Below are positions 37,400-47,967 of a DNA stretch of 64,000 nucleotides, one piece after another (within the stretch, counting starts at the first letter, position 1; the number at the start of each line of letters is the position of its first letter). Under the pieces are notes generated by a model. That model made no database searches. It saw only the letters and a list, made by a program, of their open reading frames with translations, and was not told the DNA's origin. Where the stretch lies: NCBI GenBank assembly GCA_949752795.1, contig OX457058.1, positions 32,924,587 through 32,988,586 on the forward strand, read 5' to 3'. The DNA comes from Hyperoodon ampullatus (taxonomy: Eukaryota; Chordata; Mammalia; Artiodactyla; Ziphiidae). Position numbers and translations under genes: made by a program.

Positions 37400-38450
37400 T
37401 TATTTTAACAAACAAAATGAAAAAGAATCTATTGATCTATTGATAAGGCATATTCTTATTTTGCCAAAAAGGAAAAACAAAGGCAATCGGAAACTTGAAC
37501 AGAGAGCTAAATTAGAAATTTATACTCCAAATAGGAAAATTAAGAACGCCATAATTTCGAGCAATTATAAAGCATAAGAAAAAAGAAAGTATTTGATATT
37601 AACACTTGAAATATTCCCCTCCTAGCCACACACATCTAGTGACATTGAATTGTATATCCTTTTCTTACACATTCAATGATACAATTTGGTTCTGTAGTGA
37701 ACACTATATATATAACCACAATACTGTAAATAATATTTACTTGAATTTCAAGTTTGGAAATCAGGCACAGAAAATGCTCAGTAGACTCATTATAGTTACA
37801 GAACAGAGCACAAATATTATAAAAACTTGGCAATGTAAATATAATGATACAGGTGTCAGAAATTGGCAGATAGAATGGAAAACAAAATGAGTACTTGGCA
37901 CTAATTTCCTCAACTTATTTGTTGAGGAGTCAAGATATGGCATAAAGTATAATTTGTTTACCATACATTACTTTTCTGATAAACTTCTAAATTATTAAAA
38001 AAGTGCTGTGTCAATAAGAATAAATTTGCCTTTTTTTAAATTATTGGGAGAAAGGCATCATTTAATACCTTTATTGTATTGAACATGCACAATGGCAAAA
38101 CACTGTTCTAGTCCCAGTATGTTGATATTTTGGGCTTTGATCTATTGGTTGGTCATGAAGTCAACAGTGGGTTACAATCAGCAAATGAAATAGAAAATAT
38201 TAAAATTCGTTGCATATAGTAAGAGTTGTCAAACACCTGGTTGTGAAACAGATTTCTTATATGAGTACATTTATTTGTATGGAGTAAAATGTATTTATAC
38301 TGGGAGTCATGGGTCTGCTTCTGAATTTTTCTCTCTCTGATGCCAGCTCTCAGTTGTCAATCTACTGATATCAGTGGTTCTGTCTCTATATGGCTACTAT
38401 TCCCACCTGGAGTTTTTTTTTAATTCTAATCTACTATAGACAAAGAAACT
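37400..38450. other. AT-rich intron sequence, nothing recognised
   Basis: MTHFS intron 1 without identifiable gene or confident repeat. Confidence 0.5.
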
Positions 38451-38459
38451 AAACTGAAC

Positions 38460-38855
38460 TCATCTTTATTGTCCCCATGCCCCTCCAAAATCTGCTCCAA
38501 CTCTTACCTTCCTTGTGCCTAGTAATGTTCAAAACCCTTTATCCCCAGCTCTAAAGTTTGGAATCATAGGTGACTCCCCTTTTCCAGTACTCTCTAATCT
38601 CCATCCAGTTAATTGCCAAGGCCCGCTGATCCTCACTACATAGTCTCCCATTTACCTGCTTTTTCCCCTCACCTTCACTGCCCATGCCCTTGTTTACATC
38701 TTTGTTACTTCTCACCCAAATTATCACAACAGCCCCTTACTGGTCTCCATGTATTTTTTTCTCATTCTTCCACCCCCAACCCATTTTCCAAAAATGCTGC
38801 CAATATTCTCTTCCTAAAGGATATATCAAAAATATATAAAGCACTCAATGCATCC
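38460..38855 (+). repeat. L2 fragment (suspected)
   Basis: Pyrimidine-rich sequence with 'ctcacccaaattatcacaacagccccttac', a pattern typical of L2 coding remnants. Confidence 0.45.
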
Positions 38856-38859
38856 CTTA

Positions 38860-39035
38860 ACACACTTCTTTAACCTTCACAATAGGTCTTCAAGGATGAC
38901 ATTATCCTTTTTACAGATAAGGAACCAGAGGCTCAGAAAGATTAGAGGACTTGTCCAAGGCCATATGCAGCTAAAACGCAGTGGAGCCAGATTAAATCCA
39001 GAGCTAAAGAGTTCCAAAACCCATGTTAAATTGTC
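38860..39035 (+). repeat. MIR element
   Basis: 'cctttttacagataaggaaccagaggctcag' then 'ggacttgtccaaggcc' identify MIR. Confidence 0.85.
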
Positions 39036-39299
39036 TTTCCTTCTCTTGCCAAAATATTCCTGCACATATTCACTCACCCTATCTTCCCTTCACCAGACAA
39101 AATTCATCTTGTACTACAAAATATTTCTCAAACATCTCCCTATAGAAAGAAAGCCTTCTGATTCCCCCTCCCCTAAGCTAGGTTTCTACAGCTTTGGTGT
39201 TTACCTTTACCGTATATCTCAAAGCACTGCAATTCTTTATTCACACGTCTGTTTCCTCTTGAAGACTCTCTGCTCCTTCAGAGCAACAATCCTACCCTA

Positions 39300-39474
39300 A
39301 TATTTATTTATTTGGCTGCGCTGGGTCTTCAGTTGCAGCACATGGGATCTTTTAGTTGCGGCATACGAGTTCTTAGTTGCAGCACGCAGGATCTAGTTCC
39401 CTGACCAGTGATCGAACCCTGGCTCCCTGCACTGGGAGCGCAGAGTCTTAACCACTGGAACACGAGGGAAGTCC
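39300..39474 (-). mobile_element. CHR-related SINE, shorter copy
   Basis: Reverse copy from 'ggctgcgctgggtcttcag' to 'cgagggaagtcc'; flanks 'aacaatcctaccct' and 'aacaagcctatctt' are a possible decayed duplication. Confidence 0.88.
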
Positions 39475-39479
39475 AACAA

Positions 39480-40270
39480 GCCTATCTTTTTCATTCCTAC
39501 AACCCAGTACATAGCAAAATATGGCCCACAGTATGAGTTCAATATATGTGAATTAATTAGTTAAATTTTAAGCACCTAGAGAGTAAGGATAAGATCCTAT
39601 ACTTCTCTACATCTACTAAAGCAACTAATGCCTTCCTCATATAGCTAAAAATACTGAGTTTGAATAAATAAACTAACATCTGCATAGATCCCCTCCTGCA
39701 CACCTATGTATATGAAGAGGGGAATGAAATGCTTGTATTTGCTTTACTGCTTTAACCCATAGGAACCTTGAATTTGAGAAACTAATGTTTGATAGACTAG
39801 TGAAGGATAATTAAGAAATTCTTACGGCATATCTAATTTAAGGGACATCAAGGAAAAGAACTCTCATGCTAATTTCCGAATATAACATTGGTATCTATGT
39901 CAGAGACAGGATGCTGGGGAAGACGGATCATTAGTTTGACTTAGAATTACTAACATTTACTTATTCATGGGACATCAATTTTTTTTCCCTCGGGCGTCCA
40001 ACAAAAACCAGTCTCCCAGACATCTTTAGCACATGCCTTCAGGACAGGATCTGTCCGCCCTTTTACTGATATGAAAACTGGCATTACATGAACTCGTATT
40101 ATACTACAAGGTAGTATATAACAAGTCAGTCTGCGAAAGTAACAAAATCGAGGTATTATAACCAACAGGCACGAAACTGGACTCATTCCCCTAATTTCTC
40201 TCTTCTGCTTCCTATCTTCTTGGGCAGCCTAAGTATGAGAATCAGTTCTTTCATTAATTCAAAAAAGCAT
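39480..40270. other. Intron sequence, nothing recognised
   Basis: MTHFS intron 1; no feature identified. Confidence 0.5.
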
Positions 40271-40274
40271 TTAA

Positions 40275-40490
40275 GGGCTTCCCTGGTGGCGCAGTGGTTG
40301 AGAGTCCGCCTGCCGATGCAGGGGACACGGGTTCGTGCCCCAGTCCGGGAAGATCCCACATGCCGCGGAGCGGCTGGGCCCGTGAGCCATGGCCGCTGAG
40401 CCTGCGCGTCCGGAGCCTGTGCTCCGCAACGGGAGAGGCCACAACAGTGAGAGGCCCGCGTACCGACAAAAAAAAAAAAAAAAAAAAAAA
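40275..40490 (+). mobile_element. CHR-type SINE, short 'gttgagag' subfamily
   Basis: Nearly consensus copy with a 23-A tail; target duplication not clear. Confidence 0.95.
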
Positions 40491-40680
40491 TTTAGTGTTC
40501 ACCTACTGAGTGACAGGAGAAGGCTAGGCCCTGAGGCTACGGAGACAGGGCTCTGCCCTCCACAGGCTCAGTGAAGGGCTTCCATCCTTGAGCATCTCTG
40601 CACCCCATTTTGGGCTCCCTCGTCTGAAGTAATTGCATCTTTCTCTGATCATTTTACTGCCATGACTGGACTCTAATTTT

Positions 40681-40796
40681 TCTTTTTTTTTTTTGGTCGC
40701 GCTGCGTGGCATGTGCGATCTTAGTTCCCCGACCAGGGAGCCAACCCGCGCCCCCTGCAGTGGGAGTGCTGAGTCCTAACCACCGGACCGCCGGGA
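40681..40796 (-). mobile_element. Short tRNA-derived SINE (tRNA-related part only)
   Basis: Reverse copy with a T tail, 'gatcttagttccccgaccaggg' and 'ggaccgccggga', next to the MTHFS CpG island. Confidence 0.88.
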
Positions 40797-41045
40797 GCAA
40801 GTCTCCTGTAATTTATTAAGACTCACTGAAGGCACACTGGCGCTCAGGTGTCCGCCCGTCTTACCCTCCAGATCTTTCTGCTCTCACGCTGCTCTTACCT
40901 CAGCATTCTGTCACCCACTTCCATCCTCTCCCTCACAAACCCCATAACTCTCCACGGCGCGATCGCCCCCGGACACTGAGGCCAACAGCGTCCCAACACC
41001 CACAACAGGACTTGCGCGCGCAGAGGGGAACACTGCGCGCCCTCA

Positions 41046-41083
41046 GCGGACGTGCGCGCGCCGGGCGGACGTGCGCGCGTCGG
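41046..41083 (-). repeat. Two-unit 19-bp CpG tandem repeat in MTHFS intron 1
   Basis: Units at 41046-41064 and 41065-41083 (gcggacgtgcgcgcg[c/t]cgg on the plus strand) differ by one base. They lie 80-117 bp after the exon 1 donor, within the CpG island. Confidence 0.9.
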
Positions 41084-41162
41084 AGGCCTGCGCCTGCGCA
41101 GATCCGCAGGCCTGGGGGCGCCCGGGCCCGGCGTGACGGTGGCTGTTGTCGCGTTCTCCCAC

Positions 41163-41279
41163 CTTCTGGGCCAAGAGGCGGGACTGGCGCAGCCGCTCCT
41201 CGGCGCTCAGCGCCCGCAGACGCCGCTTCAGCTCGGCCCGCAGGCTCCGCTTGGCGCTGCTCACGGCCGCCGCCGCCAT
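41163..41279 (-). CDS. MTHFS: MTHFS coding exon 1 (5-formyltetrahydrofolate cyclo-ligase, N-terminus)
   Basis: MTHFS uses ATP to convert 5-formyltetrahydrofolate to 5,10-methenyltetrahydrofolate in the cytosol, returning folinic acid to the one-carbon pool. This exon encodes residues 1-39, beginning [14 protein letters not shown], which matches the start of human MTHFS as I recall it apart from a few substitutions. The K10-R14 stretch that contributes to the ATP site in the family is present. The ATG at 41279-41277 is chosen because the match to the family begins there; the frame continues upstream without similarity. The exon ends at the AAG lysine codon and is followed by a GTGGGAG donor at 41162-41156. 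Phase 0 agrees with the exon 2 acceptor. It lies in a CpG island, as expected for a housekeeping promoter. Gene identity is firm; expression is not testable here. Confidence 0.96.
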
Positions 41280-41519
41280 ATCGCGGGTGCGATCCGAGTC
41301 CCGTCCGCAGGCCACTGGGTCCGCCGGCCCCGGGGAGTGTCCGGGCTCGGCCGGGCGCGCCCCCCGCTTCCGGGTCGCCGGGCGCACCACGCCTCCCGCC
41401 CTTGGTACCCGAACTACGTGCAGCTTTCGCGGTCAATGTACGCCCCTCCCCCAGCAAGTCGAGGGCAGCCGTGACAGATCTGCACGCCTGACCTCCCTGG
41501 GCCGGCGATACTACTGGAA

Positions 41520-41895
41520 GGAGTTCTATAAAGACTCAGGATTCCCTGGGTGCCACGTGTCGTGTAGTACTGGGGCTCTCTGGGGCCTGAAAAGGCAAAG
41601 GCAGGCCGAATAGAGAAATCTACATGATACACAGTCCTGTTAGCTAAAGGGAAGATGACTTTTTTTTGTCTGTAATAACGCCTTCCTCTTTCTCTTTTCC
41701 AGTAGCTGGGAGGGAGCTGGTTTACTGCCGATGGGCGGGACAGATGCTTGATGAAGCAAGTGATTTTCTCTTAGTATCAGCATGTCTCTTCTGTTCACCT
41801 CTGGAGAACTCAGGACTGAAAGTTAGTTCATTACAGGCTCAAGGTCCAACAGTATTTTCGCTGTAGAATAACTGGAACTTACTATAAAAGTTCTG
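41520..41895. other. Upstream flank of MTHFS, nothing recognised
   Basis: Intergenic sequence beyond the CpG island. No ST20-like first exon was recognised. Confidence 0.45.
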
Positions 41896-41899
41896 TTCC

Positions 41900-42026
41900 G
41901 GGACTTCCCTGGCGGTCCAGTGGTTAAGACAACGCTTCCAAAGCAGGGGGTGTGGGTTCATCCCTGGTGGGGGAACTGAGATCCCACATGCCGCATGGCC
42001 AAAAAAATAAAATGAAAAATTTTTTT
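41900..42026 (+). mobile_element. Short tRNA-derived SINE (tRNA-related part only)
   Basis: Flanked by aaagttctgttcc (41887-41899) and aaagttctggtcc (42027-42039). Confidence 0.92.
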
Positions 42027-42665
42027 AAAGTTCTGGTCCTTCAGAAACGGAAGACTTGAGGAAGTGGGGACACCAAGAATTTTTTTCTCTTGCAGGGCAT
42101 GTGACCTGGATTGGGAAGAGAGAGGATAGTAGCTCAAGGGAATAACTAGGCGTGGAGAAAGGGTCAGTAATCTGATGAAAAGGTGAGAAATTTAATTATT
42201 CGGTGGATAAAGAAAATAAACTTTGAAATTGTTGGAAATTTAGAGAAAATATAGCAAGTCTATGTGAAAGTTTAATAAGTTTTATGTCAGTAAATCAGAT
42301 TTGCTAAAATGTGTGTGGAAAAAGAAGCATTGAAGAATAGCTAGGAAAACGCTGAAAAAACAAAAGACCACAGCAGGGAACTAGCCTTTCCAGACACTGA
42401 AACATATTATAAAGGCTCTATAATTAAAACAGTGTGGTACTGCCACTTGAATATACAGTGGACCAGTGGAATAGAATAGAAAGAACAGGAGACATAGAAC
42501 AGACTTCCTAGCCTCCATAATCACATAAGCAATTCTTTATGTTCTCTTTCTAGATAGATATTGTCTATTCTGTATCAATACATACGTATATATATATACA
42601 CATACACATATATCAGGAGATAATATTAATAGGAGATATACTATCAGGTATATATAATAAGATAT

Positions 42666-42669
<4 letters not shown>

Positions 42670-42704
<35 letters not shown>
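42670..42704 (+). repeat. (AT)n microsatellite
   Basis: About 17 uninterrupted AT units, preceded by other TATA-rich repeats from 42585. Confidence 0.95.
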
Positions 42705-42707
<3 letters not shown>

Positions 42708-43656
42708 ATTCGTTCAGTGTCTCTGAAGAGCTCTAATACAGATTTCTATATGCTAACAATGAATAATCTGACATTTTTTTAAAATTCCATTTACAAGAGC
42801 ATTAGAAAAATAAAATACTTAGGAATAAATTTAACAAAGGGAGAGTTAAACTTCTGAAAGCTACATGGCATTGTTGAAAGAAAGAAAACCTGTATAAGTG
42901 AAAGGACAGCTCATGTTTATAGATCGGAAGACTTAGTATTTTTAAGATAGCAGTACTCCACAAATTAATCTATAGAATCAATGCAGTCCCTATCAAATTT
43001 GGCCTTTTTGCAGAAATCAATAAGCCAATCCTAAAATTCATATGGAAATGCAAGGAACCCAGAAAAACCAAAGCAACCTTGAAAAAGAATTTTCCAACTT
43101 CAAAAGTTACTACAGAGCTACAGTAATCAAGACAGTATGGTATTTGCTTAAAGATAGATAGGAAAATGTCATAGAATTGAGAGTCCAGAAATAAGCCTTT
43201 ACATTTATAGTTGATGGGTTTTTTTTTTTTGACAAAAGTACCAAGATAATTCTATAGGTAAAGAATAGTCTTTTCTAACAAATGATGCTGGGACAACTAA
43301 ATGTCTACATGCAAAAGTTAACTCAAAATAGATCAAAGACCTAAATATAAGAGCTAAAATGAAACTCTTGGAAGAAAACATAGGCATAAATCTTCATCAC
43401 CTTGGCTTCGGCAGTGGTTTCTTAGAACACCAAAACCACAAGCAAGAAAGGGAAAGTAAATTGGACTTCATCAAAATTAAAAACATTTGTGCATCAAAGG
43501 ACACTATCAAGAAAATGAAAAGACAGCCTACAGACTGGGAGAGAATATTCACACAAATCATATATCTGACAAGGGACTTGTATCTAAAATATATAAAAAA
43601 CTCTTCAACTCAGCAATTTAAAAAAAAAGATAATTCAATTAAAAAATGCGCAAAGG

Positions 43657-43891
43657 GGCTTCCCTGGTGGCGCAGTGGTTGAGGGTCCGCCTGCCGATGC
43701 AGGGGACACGGGTTCGTGCCCCGGTCTGGGAAGATACCACGTGCCGCGGAGCGGCTGGGCCCGTGAGCCATGGCCGCTGAGCCTGCGCATCCGGAGACTG
43801 TGCTCCGCAAACGGAGAGGCCACGGCAGTGAGAGGCCCACGTACCACAAATAAATAAATAAATAAATAAATAAATAAAATAAAAAAATAAT
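43657..43891 (+). mobile_element. CHR-type SINE, short 'gttgagag' subfamily, (AAAT)n tail
   Basis: Flanks aaaaatgcgcaaagg (43642-43656) and aaaaatgcacaaagg (43892-43906). The usual pure A tail is replaced by AAAT units. Confidence 0.94.
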
Positions 43892-44109
43892 AAAAATGCA
43901 CAAAGGACTTGAATAGACATTTCTCCACATCAGATATCCAAATGACCAATAAGCACTTAAAAAGATCACCATTAAGTCATTAGAGAAATCCAAATCAAAA
44001 CCACAGAGAGGTACCATTTCTTACTAGGGTGGCTATAGTCAAAAAAACAAGAGATAAATGTTGACAAGGCTGTGGAGAAATGGGAACCCTTATAATGTTC
44101 TACATACAT

Positions 44110-44490
44110 ATGCATACAAGAAGGGTGTGGAGAGAAGCCAAAATAGAATACAAGCAGGGACGAACAGACTGAACTGTATTGTCAATGATTAGCATAACCA
44201 CAACAAGTGGGTGGAGAAGAAAAAAAACTAAGTAAGTTTGGAAAACAGTATTTTGACTGTATACTGTAAGGCCAAAGACAAAAATAACTTTATACAAATA
44301 TTGCACTCTAGTTAGTACGTTTATTTTTCACAGGGATGTATATTAACAATTGTGAAGCAACTTTATTCTAGAATTGAACAAATAAGGAAAGATATTGTGG
44401 ATAATGAGTCAGGTTTCTCCTTGTTGGAAAAACAAGTTACACATAAAGAAAGAGGGAATTGGGGAATGAACCCTGTGGTGCTGGATAATT
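44110..44490. other. Intergenic sequence, nothing recognised
   Basis: Between MTHFS and BCL2A1; no feature identified. Confidence 0.5.
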
Positions 44491-44505
44491 AGAAGTGTCA
44501 GTATG

Positions 44506-44551
44506 GAAACTAACACAACACTGTAAATCAACTATACTCCAAAAAAAACCT
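44506..44551 (+). mobile_element. 46-bp L1 3'-end insertion
   Basis: Only the last bases of an L1 3' end (gaaactaacacaacactgta ... tatactcc plus A8). Perfect 14-bp duplication gaagtgtcagtatg at 44492-44505 and 44552-44565. Confidence 0.88.
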
Positions 44552-44827
44552 GAAGTGTCAGTATGAACCCATGGTTTTAAATATATAAACAAATGGATAG
44601 ATACAGAAATAAATAGAGATATGTATGTTAAAAGCACACATATATTTCCTAGCTCTGTTTGGGAGAGGGCCTAGAAGCAGTGACACTGCAGTAGCAATGA
44701 AATCTAGCATCCAGATCTTGATTTCTAAATATTCTCTGATAAACAACCAGGGCTTCTTGATTCTAGAGTTGAGGCAGGAACAAGATGGGCCTGGAACAAA
44801 TTGTAGGGCCATAGAGTAAGGAAGTGA

Positions 44828-45185
44828 TTTTTTTTTTAATTAATTAATTTATTTATTTATTTTTGGCTGTGTTGGGTCTTCATTGCTGCACACGGGCTTT
44901 CTTTAATTGCTGTGAGCGGGGACTACTCTTCGTTGCGGTGCGTGAGCTTCTCATTGCAGTGGCTTCTCTTGTTGTGGAACACAGGCTCTAGGCGCACGGA
45001 CTTCAGTAGTTGTGGCATGCGGGCTCAGTAGTTGTGGCTCGCGGGCTCTAGAGTGCAGGCTCAGTAGTTGTGGCGCCTGGGCTTAGTTGCTCCGTGGCAT
45101 GTGGGATCTTCCTGAACCAAGGCTCGAACCCATGTCCCCTGCATTGGCAGGTGGCTTCTTAACCACTGCTCTACCAGGGAAGTCC
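44828..45185 (-). mobile_element. CHR-type SINE, long form
   Basis: Reverse copy, (ATTT/AATT)n tail on the left and 'taccagggaagtccc' on the right. Confidence 0.93.
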
Positions 45186-45189
45186 CTAT

Positions 45190-45950
45190 GTTTTTATTTC
45201 TTTTGAATAAATACCTAAGAGTAGAGTTGCTGGGTCCTACAGCAAGTATGTGTTTAACTTTATGAGAAGTTGCCAATCTGTTTTCCAAAGTAGTTGTACA
45301 GTTTACCATTATCACCAGTGGTAGATGAGAGTTCCAGTTATTCCACATCTTTCTCAAGGGTGGTATTATTAGTCTTTTTTATTTTAGCCATCCTGGAGGA
45401 TGTGCAGTGGTCTCATTGTGGTTTTAATTTGCATCTCCCTCATGATTAATGGTGTCCAGCATCTTTTCCATGTCTGTTGACCATCTACTTTTGTGTGTGA
45501 AGTGTGTTCCAATTTTTTGCCAATTTTTAAATTAGGTTGATGGTCCTGTTGTTATCGAATTGTATGAGTATTATATTTATTCTGGATACAAGTCCTTTGT
45601 CAGATAATAATGTGACATATATTATCTCTCATTCCATGGCTTGCTTTCTTTGAGTTTTTTTTTTAACAGCTTTATTGAGATATAATTCACATACCCTCTC
45701 TTTGACTGCTTAACTGTGTCTTTTTAAAAGAATTTTAAAATTTTGGTGATTTCTAAATTACCTTTTTTTTTCTTTTCTGGTTCAGGTTTTTTGTGTTGTA
45801 GCTAAGAAATCTTTGCCTACTCCAAGGTTGTGAAGATTTTCTCCTGTGTTTTCCTCTTGGAGTTTTATAGTTAACATTTAGGTCTGTGATCTGTTTTCAC
45901 TTTCATTTTTGTGTTTGGCTTGAGGTAGGAGTTGAGGTTCATAAAAACCT
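45190..45950 (-). mobile_element. Old L1 3' region
   Basis: Reverse-oriented L1 ORF2 tail and 3' UTR ('gagttgctgggtcctacag', 'gtttcatctccctcatgat'-like segments). A 3' UTR piece 'tttattgagatataattcac' sits out of order near 45675, so the copy is rearranged. Confidence 0.75.
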
Positions 45951-45969
45951 TTTTTCTTTTAAGTAAAGT

Positions 45970-47100
45970 GCTAAACAGAACACACAGTGAGCTGCACTTT
46001 GAAAGACCAGGTCACCAACCAAGCCAGAAATGGTCAGTGATATCCCAGTGTCAGTTTGTTAAATAGATCATGGCAGTGTAAAAGCCAGGGTTTGTGGTTT
46101 CTTGTGCAAGTGTATTCCAGGTAGCAGTACCCTTACACATGCTTCCTGTTTATGTCCGTTCATGACTATTCATTCCCACCACTTAGCTCTGATTAATGCA
46201 GAAATGAATTAAAACTTAACACAGTTCAGTAGGGGGAGGGGAGGCACTTGGCTGAAGGAGGAAAAAGAAAATGCTCCCTACCTCGTGCAGACACAAGCCC
46301 AGGTGGCCTAGGTAGTTGCCTCTCAGATGTGATTTGATAAGTAACCAAAGCTACTTTTGTCAAAAATATTTCCCTGCTGACTTGCCCCAATGTCCTAATC
46401 CCCACCATTAAGAATCACTATGAGAGGTAAAGCATGAATTAACTGAAATCCCCTGTGAAAATGCCCATAGCCTGAAGCGGGTGCTGGGGAGGGAAGACTC
46501 TGGTTTCTTTATTGGATCAATCAACAACTTCCTAGGAAAGGAAAAGCAAGCCCCAGTGGGGCAGACATGGTATTGAGGGAGGAAAGGGAAGAGTGGGAAA
46601 GTCGAGAACAAGGTACAGTGCTCCCATATTGCAACCAGATTTGCTGACCTAAAAATCAGAACACAGGGGCTAATAAATGACATAATTTTCTACTTTGTGA
46701 AATTTTTAAATAGAGAGTTTAACAGTGGCCCAGTGTTGAATCATTTACCTGTCTTTGTTCAGACTATCCCGGAGTCTCCTCCATATCTGGTTGCCATATT
46801 CATCAACTTTACGTGGCAACTCTAAAGTGTGGCAGAGAGGGCATTGGTGGAAAACTCTATGTAAGCATCTAGGGGCACTGGGGACTCCAGAAAGCTTGGA
46901 GCCCAGAGGTACATGGGAAGCAGACCTCACCCATCATCAGTCTAGACTGGCAACACCGAAAATGATTTTTGGGTAATGGACACACCCATAAGAAAATCTG
47001 CCAAAGACATCACCTTCCTGGTCATCATTCTCTTAATTCAATCTCTGTACCCTGTATTGAGCTTTACCCTTTTGTTGGACCCACACGCAGGACACAAATT
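45970..47100. other. Intergenic sequence downstream of BCL2A1
   Basis: No gene recognised between the BCL2A1 poly(A) signal and the L1 fragment; an ST20 gene, expected here in human, was not seen. Confidence 0.45.
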
Positions 47101-47104
47101 ACGT

Positions 47105-47282
47105 ATAGAGACAAATACATACAATTTATTCATTAACATGGGGACAAAATTCCCATAACTCTGGAATGTCAAGTTATATCATCAAAGTTCTTTGTTTAGA
47201 AGTAGAAGTAAGTGTTGGCAAGTGCTTCTTGTACAATTCAAGAAAATTAGGCAGATTTCACAATATGGAGTGTCCTTTTTGG
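47105..47282 (-). terminator. BCL2A1: BCL2A1 3' UTR with poly(A) signal
   Basis: Following the stop codon on the minus strand is about 180 bp of AT-rich sequence with a canonical AATAAA at 47130-47125 in the context TTAATGAATAAATTGTATG. Cleavage would be expected roughly 10-25 bp further on, near 47105-47115. The layout resembles the short BCL2A1 3' UTR of other mammals. The exact cleavage site is inferred. Confidence 0.75.
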
Positions 47283-47307
47283 TCAATAGTATTGCTTCAG
47301 GAGACAT
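47182..47307 (-). other. 41-codon frame overlapping the BCL2A1 stop, resembling part of human ST20
   Basis: Starting at ATG 47307-47305, in another frame than BCL2A1, a small open frame begins MSPEAILLTKKDTPYCE and runs to TGA at 47184-47182 (41 residues). Human ST20, as I recall it, contains PEAILLTRKDTPYCE in the same relation to a copy of this exon, so the frame corresponds to the ST20 reading frame. After CEI the two diverge. No separate ST20 exon was found between MTHFS and BCL2A1. Translation is unproven; it may simply be a by-product of shared exon ancestry. Confidence 0.45.
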
Positions 47308-47390
47308 AATATTTCACAGATCTTTCCTGTAACTTCCAGAAAAGTCAGCCAGCCAGATTTGGGTTCAAACTTCTTTACAAAGCCATTTTC
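47283..47390 (-). CDS. BCL2A1: BCL2A1 coding exon 2 (C-terminus)
   Basis: After an acceptor reading CTCTCATAG this exon encodes 35 residues, ENGFVKKFEPKSGW onward and ending CLLKQYY, then TGA at 47285-47283. It completes BH2 (WENGF) and supplies the last helix, whose amphipathic C-terminal tail is linked in BFL-1 to membrane association and proteasomal turnover. With exon 1 the protein is 175 residues, the same as human. The exon is only 108 coding bases and was identified from its match to the family plus the splice phase. The intron between the exons is 8015 bp. Human ST20 contains a sequence closely related to this exon; see the overlapping frame entry. Confidence 0.96.
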   Translation of the reverse strand, partial: ENGFVKKFEPKSGWLTFLEVTGKICEILCLLKQYY

Positions 47391-47628
47391 CTATGAGAGA
47401 ACAAATTTAACATTTTAAAAATTAGTGGAGACTAAGTTTGCTGGAATGAAAAGCAAAGAAACTTTCATTTAAATAATGCAGGTAGTCAATCTTCTCTGTA
47501 CTTTCACCAGTTTTATTCTATTCATCCTATTATCATTCTCTATCTCCCATTCCAGACTGCTCTAGAGCAGCACTGTCCAATAAAAATATAGTGCGAGCTA
47601 CCTATGTAATTTTTTTAGTAGCCACATT

Positions 47629-47739
47629 TTTTTTTTTTTTTTTTTTTTGCGGGATCTTAGTTCCCCAACCAGGGATTGAACCCACACCTTCTGCAGTGAA
47701 AGCGCAGAGTCCTAACCACTGGGTCACCAGGGAATTCCC
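47629..47739 (-). mobile_element. Short tRNA-derived SINE nested in hAT element
   Basis: Reverse copy with a 20-T tail; perfect 12-bp flanks agtagccacatt at 47617-47628 and 47740-47751. Confidence 0.93.
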
Positions 47740-47824
47740 AGTAGCCACATTCTTAAAAGTAAAAAGAAAGAGGCAAAATTAATTTTTAAAATATGTTTAG
47801 TTCATCTAAAACGTTGTGATCTTG

Positions 47825-47967
47825 GGACTTCCCTAGTGGTCTAGTGGTTAAGACTCTGTACTTCCACTGCAGGGGGCGTGGGTTCGATCCCTGCTTGCTG
47901 AACTAGGATCCCGCCTGCCTGCCTCACAGCCAAAAATAAATGAATGAATGAATGAGTAAATAAATAA
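47825..47967 (+). mobile_element. Short tRNA-derived SINE nested in hAT element
   Basis: Starts gggacttccctagtggtcta and ends in an (AAATG)n-like tail; flanks 'gttgtgat' and 'gttatgat'. Confidence 0.9.

Larger units (their letters stand above)
40940..41480 (-). promoter_or_regulatory. MTHFS: CpG island and promoter of MTHFS
   Basis: A sharply GC- and CpG-rich stretch surrounds MTHFS exon 1 and is the only strong CpG island in the window. Upstream of the ATG on the minus strand is an ETS/GABP-like CCGGAAG (plus-strand cttccgg near 41366). Inside the start of intron 1 is TGCGCCTGCGCA (41089-41100), one base from the NRF1 palindrome. No TATA box is evident, which fits dispersed housekeeping initiation. 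The transcription start is not defined by the sequence. Several long reading frames on both strands here are by-products of high GC. Confidence 0.85.
42330..44110 (+). mobile_element. Old L1 ORF2 fragments
   Basis: Decayed L1 coding-strand sequence ('ctataattaaaacagtgtggtactg', 'agacagcctacagactgggaga', 'ggctgtggagaaatgggaaccc'). An AT microsatellite (42670-42704) and a SINE (43657-43891) interrupt it. Confidence 0.8.

Noticed and set aside
40933..41613. Long open frames of 115-174 codons on both strands around MTHFS exon 1
   Set aside because: GC-rich CpG island with few stop codons. Only the MTHFS exon 1 frame matches a known protein and has a splice donor.
41520..47100. ST20 gene between MTHFS and BCL2A1
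   Set aside because: No second copy of the BCL2A1 exon 2 sequence and no ST20-like first exon was recognised in this interval.
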